Positions 20,055 through 29,507 of a DNA stretch of 64,000 nt are shown in pieces; within the stretch, counting starts at the first letter, position 1; every line of letters begins with the position of its first letter. This DNA comes from Galaxea fascicularis. Lineage: Eukaryota; Cnidaria; Anthozoa; Scleractinia; Euphylliidae. Where the stretch lies: positions 20,044,806 to 20,108,805 of the forward strand of contig OX419337.1 in NCBI GenBank assembly GCA_948470475.1. Reading direction: 5' to 3'. A model generated the notes under the pieces. That model did no database searches. It saw only the letters and a list, made by a program, of their open reading frames with translations, and was not told where the DNA came from. Both the position numbers and the translations under genes were made by a program.

Positions 20055-20840
20055 ACAGCCCAAAAATAATGCACGCGCAAGAAGTGTTCTTGCGCCGTAA
20101 GAACACGCAATCCGCTGCAAGAAGTAAAAATGTCGTGTTTTTGCGGTTTGCCCGCAAGAACTTTCGAAACGCAAGAAGTTAAAACTCTAACCGCAAGAAG
20201 CCGCAAGAAGTTGAAAATCTAGCCGCAAGAACCTATTAATCTTACCGCAAGCCGCAAGAACAGACAAGAAGTTACTGCAGGTTGTTTGTAATGCCGGGCT
20301 GGTGGTCGAAATGCTCAGCGCTTGCTTGCAAATTTATCCATTAGATAAGAAACTGCAGGGGCAAGAGAGGTAATATCATCTTTACTTTTGAAGAGCCGAG
20401 ACCAGAACTAGACTTCTGCTTGCTGATAATGTAAAAATATTATCGTACACGATCGCTTATTACGCGTACTTGCGCTTACGAACCTCAGTTACGTGTAACC
20501 ACGAGCATGCACATGTCATCAAATGAGACGCTACGATGTTGTAAATGTCTTTTAGAACTTACAGCAGATTTATCATTGCGGAAAAAATATCTTGTGTCTC
20601 TAAACAAACGGTAATCAAGGTAATCGACTGTAATCAGGTCGCCTACGGAAGCGAACGACTTTCATAAATTCAAGCAGCTGTTTGAAATGCAAAACATACC
20701 GGTATGTTGTGATAAGCACATGATTTAATGAACACCGAAATCTCATGCGATTTCCTTCTTGTGAATCCCTCTTATTTCGCAGAAAATCCTGTTGAGTGAA
20801 GAAATCTTTTAAGAAGCCAGCATAGAGCGTGAATAAGCAA

Positions 20841-20973
20841 TGTAGTGTTTTGGCACACACAATCAACACTAAGTTCACTACGTTACACTAAGTAGGCCAT
20901 CATGGCTTCCACGTCTCTACGCCTCCTTCTTATGCCCGGATGTACTCGTCCCAGTTCCCAGCAGTACACTACA
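20841..20973 (-). repeat. 3' LTR of Gypsy-1
   Basis: This 133-bp repeat is paired with 25277-25409. It differs at two positions (GGCCATC/GGCTATC and CAGCAGT/CAACAGT). Confidence 0.9.
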
Positions 20974-21011
20974 ATCCTTCCCTTTCTCCGGCAATAAACT
21001 CTTACATGACA

Positions 21012-21015
<4 letters not shown>

Positions 21016-21070
<55 letters not shown>
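21016..21070. repeat. (AT)n microsatellite
   Basis: An uninterrupted AT dinucleotide run of about 54 bases lies between the Gypsy-1 3' LTR and the end of its integrase frame. It is likely length-polymorphic. Confidence 0.95.
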
Positions 21071-21316
21071 CATGAACAAAAGAAGCGATCTTACTCAGCC
21101 AATGTCTCGCAAGTTCAACGTCTAAAACTATGAGGATAAAAGCAATGTCTTCACTGTTCTCTTAAAGTTTCAATATCAACTAAAGTCATGATGTATGCTG
21201 GCTATCGAAGTTGCCAATCCAAAGCAGTTCCCTGAAAGTTCAATACAATATATAGTCAGCCAGTACTCTAGAGGCTCGTGTAACTCTTCCGGAACGACGT
21301 GGCGTATTTTCAGGCG

Positions 21317-22651
21317 TCACTTCCGGAGGCGCATGTTCCTGAATCGGGCGGTCCACATGTTCCGGTGGTGCAGCTTCATCAGGGGTCTTGGTTCTACTTC
21401 TGCACTGCCATTAATGTCAGGAATTACCAGTGGCTTAACATGTTGTAGGTTCCTTTTGTACTCCACTCCCTGAGGGGACTGCAAGACAACCTGGTCACCA
21501 TGACGACCTGTAACTTTGTAAGGCTCGCTTTCATAAGACGGGGATAGCTTGTTTTCCTTCTTTCTCTCTAGCAATACTTCATCCCCTACATTGACATCTC
21601 TGTCTTTAGCATGATTTCTTCTATCGGCATAATCTTTGGCCAGCTGTTTCCTCTCTGCGTCTCGGTCTCTGACTTGTTGGTACACCACGGCGCTCTGTTT
21701 TCCATCACCTTCCTGGAGCTCTGGTAACTTGGTTGTCAACTTCCTCTTGAAAAACAATTCTGCAGGGCTTACTCCAGTGGTACTGTGATTAGTAGATCGG
21801 TAGGCCAGTAAGAACTTGTTAAGCTCGGAACGCCAATTTTTCCCTTCAGCTTGGAAAACTCGCATGGCCTTCAAAAGAGATCTATTTTCTCTCTCTACCT
21901 CACCATTAGCTCTTGGCCACAAAGGCGTAGTGTGGTGATGAACAATGCCCATTTCCTCTAGGTACTTCTCCATCTCATCAGACACAAGGTTGGGGCCATT
22001 GTCAGTTCTCAGACCAACTGGTGTCCCGTACCGAGCAAAATGGTTGTCTAGACACTTAATAATTGTGGCACTTGTTGTAGAACGAATAACATCAACTTCC
22101 ATCCATCTAGAGAAATAATCCACCACCACTAATAGATATTCTCCTCCAGGCATTGGTCCAAGCAGATCCAGGGCTACTTCCTGCCACGCTGTGTCGGGTA
22201 GTCTTGTGGGTTTGACTGGTGGGGGCGGAACATGTTTGGTAACCATCTGACACCCAAAACATTCTCTACATCTCCTTTCTGCCTGCTGGTCGATACCGGG
22301 CCACCAAACCTTAGACCTCAAACGCTCTTTAGTTTTGACAATTCCCTGATGGCCTTCATGAGCCAGATCAAGGACTCTTTTCCGCAGGTTTCCTGGAATG
22401 ACAATTCTAGTACCACGTAGCACGACCTGGCCAACAGAGGTCAACTCATTTCGCACCATCACAAAGGCTTTAGGTGCCTCACTCCAGTCATCCTTCTGCA
22501 GACACTCACGAACAACCTTCAATTCCTTGTCTTGCGAGGAGGCTTCTTCTATTTCCTCGATCCTTAAGGCCACAGGTACTGCTTGAAGTGTTACTTCGCG
22601 AATGTACTCCTCATCGTGAACATACCCTTGCGATGCTGGTATCTTCGTCAC
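21317..22651 (-). CDS. Gypsy-1 integrase
   Basis: This 444-codon frame holds a complete integrase. The HHCC zinc domain is near residues 94-135 (HEGHQG, then CRECFGCQ). The DDE core has Asp in ALDLLGP, Asp in RTDNGPN and Glu in NGEVERENRS. The C-terminal part has a GDEVLLERKKENKLSPSYE segment typical of Gypsy integrases and a tail of ~80 residues. It is displaced by one frame from the RT-RNase H ORF, with which it overlaps by four bases. No ATG exists at the junction, so the break is a frameshift mutation, not a separate gene. Confidence 0.88.
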   Translation of the reverse strand: MTKIPASQGYVHDEEYIREVTLQAVPVALRIEEIEEASSQDKELKVVRECLQKDDWSEAPKAFVMVRNELTSVGQVVLRGTRIVIPGNLRKRVLDLAHEGHQGIVKTKERLRSKVWWPGIDQQAERRCRECFGCQMVTKHVPPPPVKPTRLPDTAWQEVALDLLGPMPGGEYLLVVVDYFSRWMEVDVIRSTTSATIIKCLDNHFARYGTPVGLRTDNGPNLVSDEMEKYLEEMGIVHHHTTPLWPRANGEVERENRSLLKAMRVFQAEGKNWRSELNKFLLAYRSTNHSTTGVSPAELFFKRKLTTKLPELQEGDGKQSAVVYQQVRDRDAERKQLAKDYADRRNHAKDRDVNVGDEVLLERKKENKLSPSYESEPYKVTGRHGDQVVLQSPQGVEYKRNLQHVKPLVIPDINGSAEVEPRPLMKLHHRNMWTARFRNMRLRK

Positions 22652-24729
22652 AGCCGAGACAGTGCATCAGCGATGTTTTCTCTAGAGGGAACATAACACA
22701 CTTTGTACTTGTAGGGTTGCATCCGCAACACCCATCGTTCAATGCGAGCCGATGGCTTGGATCTTGGACCGTAGATGGTTTTGAGTGCCTGGTGGTCAGT
22801 CACTAAATCAAATTCAGATAAGCCATTTAAGTACAAATTGAACCTTTCACAAGCCCAAACAAGTGCTAAAGCTTCTTTTTCTGTTTGACTGTACCGACGC
22901 TCAGTGTCACTGAGACTTCTACTGGCATAACACACAGCACGGCTCTGTTCCCCTACTTCCTGCACTAGGACCGCACCGAGTCCTACTGGGCTGCCATCTG
23001 CTATGACCTTGGTGTGTGCAGTCTTGTCAAAGTAGGCTAGCATGGTCGCTCCTACCAGTTCCTCCTTCAGCTTCTGAAATGCTTTTTCTTGTGTCTCTTT
23101 CCACTCAAATGTGGCCCCATTTCTAGTCAGTGCCCTCAGGGGTTCAGCGATAGTTGCAAAATCTTGAATAAACCTGGAGCTGAAACCAACCAGGCCCAGA
23201 AAGCTTCTCACCTCTGTCGCTGATGTTGGACGACTTGCCTCTTTCACTGCCCGCACTTTCTCCTCGGTAGGCCCAATGCCGTGCCGGGAAAGGATAATTC
23301 CCATAAAAACCACTTTATTCATTCTGAACGTGCACTTATCGCATCTCAAGGTCAGATTCTTCTCTTGTAACTTGGCTAACAGCTTGTGTAAATTCTCGTC
23401 ATGTTCTGAGGTGTTTTTCCCATGTACAATCAAATCGTCTGCAATGTTAACAACTCCTTCTACGCCTGCAATTGCTTGACGGATAACGTGCTGGTATTTC
23501 TCAGGTGCCGCATTCACCCCAAAACTCAACCTCTTGTACCTGAACAGGCCTTCATGGGTAATGAAGGTAGTTATGTCCCTCGAATCCTCATGCAACTCTA
23601 TTTGATGGAAACCCCAGCGAAGATCTAGTTTAGAAAACACCGTGCTGCCATTTAACTCTTCAAGCACTTCGTCAACTGTGGGGATGGGCAGCCTTTCACG
23701 GACAATAGCCTCATTAGCACAGCGCATGTCCACACAAAGTCTTATCTCACCAGAGGGCTTTGGTGCCACAACAACAGGACTTGCCCACGTGGTAGGGCCT
23801 TCGACTCGTTCTATGATGTCCTCCCTTAGGAGTTCTTCTATCTTGGCAGTTACTTTGTCACGAAGTGCAAATGGGACTCGCCTCAACTTTTGTGCTACAG
23901 GAGGTACATTTGGGTCTACATGCAACTTCAACTTGAAATCTTTTAACTTTCCAACTCCCTCAAACACTTTAGGATACTTTGCTTTGAGTTCACCCACAAT
24001 GTCATCTTGGAGAGCATTACAATCTGTAACAGGGCTTGTATTTGGTCCAACATGAAGGACTCCCAGTGCTCTTGCTGTTGCATTTCCCAGAATGCACCGC
24101 CTATGCTTAACAAGGATAAAATTCGTAGACACTGTAGAATGTCCCGCAGAAACATCAGCCTCAAATTGACCGATCACGTCAACCTTATTCCCCCCATAAG
24201 CAAACAGTTTCTTTGAACAATGTTCCACCTTCCCCTTAAAACCTGACCCTCTCAACTTTTGAAAATCTTCTTCACCAATTAAATTGCTCACCGACCCCGA
24301 ATCAATCAATGCTTCTTTAACAATGCCATTAATACTCACATCCATAGTTGGTTCACTCGAAATTGACACCATGCATACCTCCTCCGTCGTTTCTTCTGTC
24401 ACAGCAAATGAAAAGGATGGGTTGCTCTCATCACACCTAACAAAACTCTCTTCCTCCAAACCAACTCCCACATGATTCGTCTGCCTGCCAACACTTCTTC
24501 TATTGTCACCGGCTCTCGGTGAGGGACGATTACTTCCTCTGCAACAAACCGCGAAATGACCATATCTCGAACACTTGGCGCATTTCCTACCTTTTGCCGG
24601 GCAACACGGATCACGGGAAAAATGTCCCTTCTTTCCACAACTGTAACACAAATTCTCAACTTGGTCTCCTGTCCTGTCTTCCTTCTTGCCCACGGCGTTG
24701 ATGCTCGCTCCACTGATCATAAATTGCAT
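22648..24729 (-). CDS. Gypsy-1 nucleocapsid-protease-RT-RNase H
   Basis: This 693-codon frame starts with two zinc knuckles (CYSCGKKGHFSRDPCC and CAKCSRYGHFAVCC). An aspartic protease follows (ALIDSGSVSNLIG, residue ~138). Reverse transcriptase carries the FSKLDLRWGFHQIEL block and an IADD catalytic motif in place of YxDD. RNase H has ADGSPVGLG, and the frame ends DALSRL. The frame follows the gag frame in phase after a TAA codon at 24730-24732, so its apparent start is only the first codon after that stop. It cleaves the polyprotein and makes cDNA in family terms. The stops make expression unlikely. Confidence 0.88.
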   Translation of the reverse strand: MQFMISGASINAVGKKEDRTGDQVENLCYSCGKKGHFSRDPCCPAKGRKCAKCSRYGHFAVCCRGSNRPSPRAGDNRRSVGRQTNHVGVGLEEESFVRCDESNPSFSFAVTEETTEEVCMVSISSEPTMDVSINGIVKEALIDSGSVSNLIGEEDFQKLRGSGFKGKVEHCSKKLFAYGGNKVDVIGQFEADVSAGHSTVSTNFILVKHRRCILGNATARALGVLHVGPNTSPVTDCNALQDDIVGELKAKYPKVFEGVGKLKDFKLKLHVDPNVPPVAQKLRRVPFALRDKVTAKIEELLREDIIERVEGPTTWASPVVVAPKPSGEIRLCVDMRCANEAIVRERLPIPTVDEVLEELNGSTVFSKLDLRWGFHQIELHEDSRDITTFITHEGLFRYKRLSFGVNAAPEKYQHVIRQAIAGVEGVVNIADDLIVHGKNTSEHDENLHKLLAKLQEKNLTLRCDKCTFRMNKVVFMGIILSRHGIGPTEEKVRAVKEASRPTSATEVRSFLGLVGFSSRFIQDFATIAEPLRALTRNGATFEWKETQEKAFQKLKEELVGATMLAYFDKTAHTKVIADGSPVGLGAVLVQEVGEQSRAVCYASRSLSDTERRYSQTEKEALALVWACERFNLYLNGLSEFDLVTDHQALKTIYGPRSKPSARIERWVLRMQPYKYKVCYVPSRENIADALSRL

Positions 24730-25254
24730 TTACTGACGAGCTGCTTCCGATGCTCTCGCTTTCTCCAAGACCTCAGCCAAAGTGATATTTCTCGTTTCCA
24801 GCAATTTTCTTTTCAGCCCCATATCGGTTAACTTTTCGATCAACTGGTCCCTCAAATTATCGTCTAACGAAGTACCGAAATTGCAATGTCTCGCCTGCTG
24901 GCGAAGACGCACCAGAAATTTATCCACTGCTTCTCCCTCGTTTGGCGCCAGTTGTCGAAATACATGTCACTCGAACGGTACATTTTCTTCAGCACGGAAA
25001 TGATGATCTAGTTTCCTAATACACACAGCATATGGATCTTGGTCGGCTCCCGGATTGGGGTCTGCGATATCTTCAAAAATATCCTGGACTTCCATGCCTG
25101 CAAAGTGCAGAAGCTGTGAAGTTTTCTTTCGCGTGTTTTCCAAACCCTTCCCTTCAGCATAATATTCGAATGCCCTTTTCCACTTTCGCCATTTCTGGGC
25201 AACTTGAGATGATGATCCCGTTAGATCAAGCGGCGGTAAAGCTCTCTCTGACAT
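24730..25254 (-). pseudogene. Gypsy-1 gag (capsid), two in-frame stops
   Basis: The probable start is the Met of the MSERALPP segment, just downstream of the 5' LTR. The capsid-type sequence continues in phase through a TGA at 24967-24969 into a typical RQLAPNEGEAVDKFLVRLRQ block. It reaches a TAA at 24730-24732 before the nucleocapsid. The TGA stands where related elements have Arg, compatible with a CGA to TGA transition. Confidence 0.82.
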
Positions 25255-25276
25255 TTTATCCGGTCCTCGTCGGCAA

Positions 25277-25409
25277 TGTAGTGTTTTGGCACACACAATC
25301 AACACTAAGTTCACTACGTTACACTAAGTAGGCTATCATGGCTTCCACGTCTCTACGCCTCCTTCTTATGCCCGGATGTACTCGTCCCAGTTCCCAACAG
25401 TACACTACA
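25277..25409 (-). repeat. 5' LTR of Gypsy-1
   Basis: This is the 133-bp partner of 20841-20973. It is followed on the minus strand by the degenerate primer-binding site and gag. Confidence 0.9.
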
Positions 25410-25414
25410 AGCAA

Positions 25415-26290
25415 GATAACAAGCATGTTGTGACACCTTGAATTTGCATAAGGATTCAAACTTTACTGACGGGTGGACCCGATGCTCCTTTCCAGTAGTT
25501 ATATTTTTTTAACCTTTGACACGCCGAATAGATATCGAATTTGCTGGCTTCTTAGGCAGAGATTATCCAGAAGCAAACTTCATTTCGTTTTCTTGCATTG
25601 ACAAACGCCACACGCGGTGAATAATAATTATCGGGTTTTTATGCTGTCTGCTCTGCCTTTTGTTTCGTTCTCTTTTCTAGCTCGCCGAGGTTATTTTTTC
25701 GTCTAAATTACCTTAGAAAAGTTTGGAAAAGACGTTCCCATTCACCTTTCAGCTCTCAGGAAATAAGTCTGGATTTTGTTGGGCCAAAACATCGCTTCGT
25801 GTTTTGGTTTTTATGGTCTACTCCAGCAATTGAACGAGACAACAAAAAAGTTTCAAATTTCTTCTGGTTTTGTTCGATTTTGCTGAAATTTTAACATGAT
25901 GAAGCTTGGTTTGTTAAGGAATGAATCTGTCGTTCGCCGATGTGTGGTAGCTATCAACGTGAAAGTGATATATCGTAGGGTTTTTGAGAGATTTTGGGTA
26001 ACGGGTGGGTTTGGTGTGACTTTGTAATCAGAGATTCTTGTGTGTTCTTCGAGCCTCTTCTTTAGAAATAATTTAGATTTAGCAAGTTACCAAGTGATTC
26101 TCCTCGAATCTGTTTGAAAACTTCCGAAATTACAAGCAGAAATCTCACAATTTTAAATGAACGTACAGGTAGTTTAATCAAGACAGTCGTAAGTCAACAA
26201 GTTAAGTGCGGGAAAAAATTTAATTCGACCGTGCCGTGCGCTGTCGTCTTGTTACGCTTACTTCTCCAATCCCGTGTTACGATGTTAAAT
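25415..26290. other. Interior of the DNA transposon, no gene
   Basis: This continues the 20290-20835 interior after the Gypsy-1 insertion. The only open frames are short and overlap the subterminal array. I recognise nothing coding. Confidence 0.5.
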
Positions 26291-26786
26291 AATACAAAGA
26301 AGTTCTTGGGGTTTGAAAATCCCACCGCAAGAAGTTCTTAAGTTTCGAAAATTCTACCGCAAAGAAGTTCTTGCAGTTTTAACTTCAAACCGCAAAGAAG
26401 TTCTTGCGGCTTGCAGGATCCAAGCGCAAGCGACCCGCAAGAAGCCGCAAGAAGTAGCCGTCTTGCGGACGCAAAAAGAAGTTCTTGCACGTGCATTATT
26501 TTTGGGCTGTACTGTAGTCCCTTATGTATCACATCGAGATTTATGTATATATAGGACGTAGATATTTAACTGATCAAATTGCATGTTTTTAAATGGATAA
26601 ATGTACAACACATTGTCCCCTCCAGTTGTTAGTTCTTCCAAGCATCTTGTATGCGAATGTCATTCGTTTCTGATAAAAGTTAAAAATCATAACTGATCAA
26701 AGTTTGACACCAACTTTACAAGGAAGTTCAAGTTTTATTTGAGCCAACAGTCAGTTAGTAATGAACTGATGAGTCTTGAAAGGGGG

Positions 26787-26822
<36 letters not shown>

Positions 26823-26829
26823 GAAGTAA

Positions 26830-27330
26830 TACACAAAAATTTGGTATTATCAACAGAGTTGATAAGTCTAAATTGACCACAGTACAGGGATTCTAAAAGC
26901 TGACGTTTCGAGCGTTAGCCCTTCGTCAGAGCGAATCGAGGAATTATGGGTTGTGTGTAGTTTTTATAGTGGAGTAGGAGCTACGCTATTGGTGGTAACA
27001 TGGCAACGTGAAAAATAGGAATACATTAGTTAAATGAAAAGCGTTCGTTAATGCCGTGGGGATTAAGGGTGCCGATTTGGAAGACGAATTTTTGTTCCAG
27101 ATTCTTGCGGCTTTCCGTCGTACCTTGATGTAGGGAAAGGCCGCAGATAGCCATGTGTTGTTTGGAGTGGTTAGGGAGATTAAAATGACGAGCGACTGGC
27201 TTAGATGCATCCATGCCATTCTTCTCAACATCGCGAACACCTTCGCAACTCCTTTGTGAAAACGCCGTTTCGCAGGTGCAGTATGGACGTTGTACGCTCC
27301 GGGTAATGGGCTCCCTGTCAGCTAAGAGTT
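26830..27330 (-). mobile_element. Penelope-like element 3' fragment
   Basis: On the minus strand the end of a Penelope ORF is readable from about 27290 to 27026. A DVEKNGMDASKPVARHFNLP block is followed by NHS and a C-terminal stop, the usual end of the GIY-YIG endonuclease domain. Downstream comes a non-coding tail with a hammerhead motif and an inverted AATTTGGTATTATCAAC..GTTGATAA region. Upstream the ORF ends abruptly at receptor-flank DNA, so this is a 5'-truncated insertion as expected for target-primed reverse transcription. Confidence 0.78.
26889..26937 (-). ncRNA. Type I hammerhead ribozyme motif (Penelope-associated)
   Basis: On the minus strand the order is stem I strand GATTC-GCT, core CTGACGA, stem II GGGC/GCTC with loop TAAC, core GAAA, a minimal palindromic stem III around ACGT, cleavage triplet GTC, then AGC-TTTTA-GAATC closing stem I as 3 + 5 bp with a one-sided bulge. 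One extra A lies between CTGACGA and stem II. The predicted cut is 3' of the base at 26902. Hammerheads with tiny stem III are known in Penelope elements and usually act as dimers. Activity of this copy is untested. Confidence 0.72.
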
Positions 27331-27393
27331 AAACGACTGTTTTTTTTTGTGACTGCGGTGCGTCAATATTCGGTTGACCTTTTCATGTTTTGT

Positions 27394-28549
27394 TTTTCAA
27401 CTTTATTGGTCTAAGTCTCTCCAAATAAATAGTTGGAGGTCAGGGAAAAAAAACAAAACAAAAATGGAAGGTGCAAATGAAACCGGGAGTCCCATGCAAG
27501 GCACCTCCCAGCTAAATCAGTAAAAATCTTGAGAAATACTTATTAAACTATTGTTGCCAGTGGCACCCAGAATTGCGTGCAAGACCCCATGAACATGGTT
27601 TGTCGGGGTCAAAGACATTTGCTAATTCGTCTTTGTACAGGTTAGTTATATTGTTCTTAAAAGTCTTTGTGTGTAGAAAGTCACTGGGTTGAATTAGTTC
27701 CATAATCATAATCATAATCATAATCAGGTCCGGCCAGGGGCAGTAGTGGGATCGGGGGGGGGTGGGGGGGAACTCCCAGAAAAAATTGGGTAGGGGTATG
27801 CGGCCCGCTTCCCAAAACCCTTACCCTATTTATGACCAAAATCTGCGATTTTCCCTACCCTATTTATGACCTGACTACTAGTAGGCTACTAGTAGTCTAT
27901 GTCTGATCAACCTCTGTTCTAAAACCCCAGGAGCCCTTTCCATCCGTTAACGGAGCGCATGACAAGCCGTTGCGGCACATACACAGTTCAGCCGTAAACA
28001 TAATTTGTGTGGGACCTTTATTGCTGGTCTCATCTAGTGTGCGTAGCGGGCGTTAAACGGGGGAGAGGAAGGTAAAGCGCGGATGGAAGGAGGGGGACAT
28101 AATAAAGAAGTAGCTTCTTTTAAATTCAATACGAGTACACAAAAATTGATACCCTATTTATGATCAAAATGGCAGCAAAATGGCGAAAATCGATACCCTA
28201 TTTATGACCAAAACGGCTGAAAAACCCTACCCTTTGGGGCCACACATACTTATATAGCCCATATAAGGGAGTACCCCCTCCCCCTCCGGGGGAGTGGGAT
28301 ACCAATATATCCGCTATTTCCCTCCCCCCCCAAGATACCAATGTGCCTGAAAATCATGAAAAATCGATACTTAATACCTAAAATCATTTTGAAACGATAC
28401 TAAATACCTGAGAATGAATTAGTAAAATTTTAATACCTAAAATACAGGAAAAACTTAATACTTTATACCCGAATTTTGACCAAAAAATACCATATACCTG
28501 AATTAAAACGGCCCGGGATCCCGTATACCCAAAACCCCTTTTTTCAGCG
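27394..28549. other. Insertion block: low-complexity repeats, no gene
   Basis: The receptor flank breaks near 27394 and resumes near 34321 (compare the uninterrupted copy at about 38852-38900), so 27394-34320 is a composite insertion. Its first part has a (TAATCA)n run at 27702-27726, G-rich and C-rich tracts, and at least four copies of ACCCTATTTATGA (27823, 27859, 28152, 28195). It also has many ATACCTAAAAT-like words. It resembles a non-autonomous repeat without recognisable termini. Confidence 0.5.
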
Positions 28550-29170
28550 AGGTGTTAAACATCATGCAAAAGCTCGGGGCAATCTCATTAGCACATTCTT
28601 TCAGAAGTCTGGCTTGAATCCCACTCGGGACCGCAGGCGTTCGTGATGTCAAGGTCCATTAAACAATTTGCGACTTCGTTCACCGAAAGAATTAATTCAG
28701 ACAAAAGTGGGCGGACAAACGAATGATTATGAATATTCAAGTAACTGGTGTTTACGTTTGTAGTCGACTGTGGCCTGAACACAGAGGAAAATGCGAGTTG
28801 AATAATATTCTGCCTCATCAGCTAAGCTAGTCTCGATGCTTAGCTCTAAAAACGTATTTGACTTCTTGGCTTAAAGTGCACAATTTCAACTTGTTGATTG
28901 CAGCTTTTCTACGTCGGTATTTTCTCAACGCTTTGTTTTTCTTTCGTAGACAATGTTGGGCTTCAGAGTCTATCCAAGGAGGTGAGTTAGTATCTTTGAC
29001 TGTTTTAACAGGGATACACTCAACACAGCAGTCAGGAATAAATCTTTGAAGGTGAACAAGTACTCGTCAATGTTTCCAGAAAAACCAAAATCAAAATGAA
29101 CGTGCTCTAGTGAGCTACGCAGTTCGGCGAAATAGCGTTCAGATAAAGACATCTTAAACAATTAGACGGT
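28550..29170 (-). pseudogene. LINE ORF2 fragment (endonuclease-RT linker region)
   Basis: Several frames on the minus strand join into a LINE-type pattern: an RSSLEHVHFD region, a basic LRKKNKALRKYRRRK linker, an AFSSVFRPQ block, and the start of the RT domain (SVNEVANCLMDLDITNACGP, followed out of frame by ECANEIAPSF). Frameshifts and an internal deletion separate the pieces. The clade may be CR1/L2-like but cannot be fixed from this fragment. Confidence 0.55.
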
Positions 29171-29507
29171 CCTGGATTTGGATTAATATCCATGAAGATA
29201 GTTAGATCCATTTCCTCATGAAGAACGGGCGATGATAAACATACATAGCCATGCTTGAGTCAACGAGACTAAACGAGCGATGCCACAACCCAAATGAGTC
29301 ATTTTGTGACGGAACGGGCGGTTATCTTTTGTATTCTAAATAGTTCTAGTGAGGCAAAGTGAAACACAGTGAAACACACGTGCGATATTTTTAGCAACTG
29401 TTTATTTCTATCCTCCTTGCATCACGTGACCCACACTAACCAGAATACCACATTTCCTCCTTCCTATACAGTTTCCTTAACATAAACGCAACTTACAAAT
29501 AAAACTA

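Larger units (their letters stand above)
20841..25409 (-). mobile_element. Ty3/Gypsy LTR retrotransposon (Gypsy-1)
   Basis: Very short 133-bp LTRs (20841-20973 and 25277-25409) start TGTAGTG and end CACTACA, with two differences. A perfect 5-bp duplication AGCAA lies at 20836-20840 and 25410-25414. Transcription is on the minus strand. Just inside the 5' LTR, GACGAGGA matches the core of the tRNA-Ser-type primer site seen in the other Gypsy elements here. Gag and pol are interrupted by two in-frame stops and one frameshift, so this copy is recently dead. Confidence 0.92.
20055..26510. mobile_element. Non-autonomous DNA transposon with AAGAAGTTCTT arrays, hosting Gypsy-1
   Basis: Terminal inverted repeats ACAGCCCAAAAATAATGCAC and GTGCATTATTTTTGGGCTGT sit at the two ends. 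A TA may be the target duplication, but the flanks do not match further. Just inside each end are ~220-bp arrays of related words: CGCAAGAAG, AAGAAGTTCTT and CCGCAAGAACTT (20070-20285 and 26295-26490), the arrangement expected of subterminal transposase-binding sites. Apart from the nested Gypsy element, about 1.9 kb of interior shows no transposase ORF. The superfamily is not recognised. Confidence 0.75.

Noticed and set aside
22648..22651. Programmed frameshift between RT and integrase of Gypsy-1
   Set aside because: No slippery heptamer at the junction and other inactivating stops in the same copy; a simple indel is more likely.
27460..27700. LINE 3' end next to the TAATCA repeat
   Set aside because: The stretch reads as a short peptide and tail-like sequence in one orientation, but no LINE domain is recognisable.
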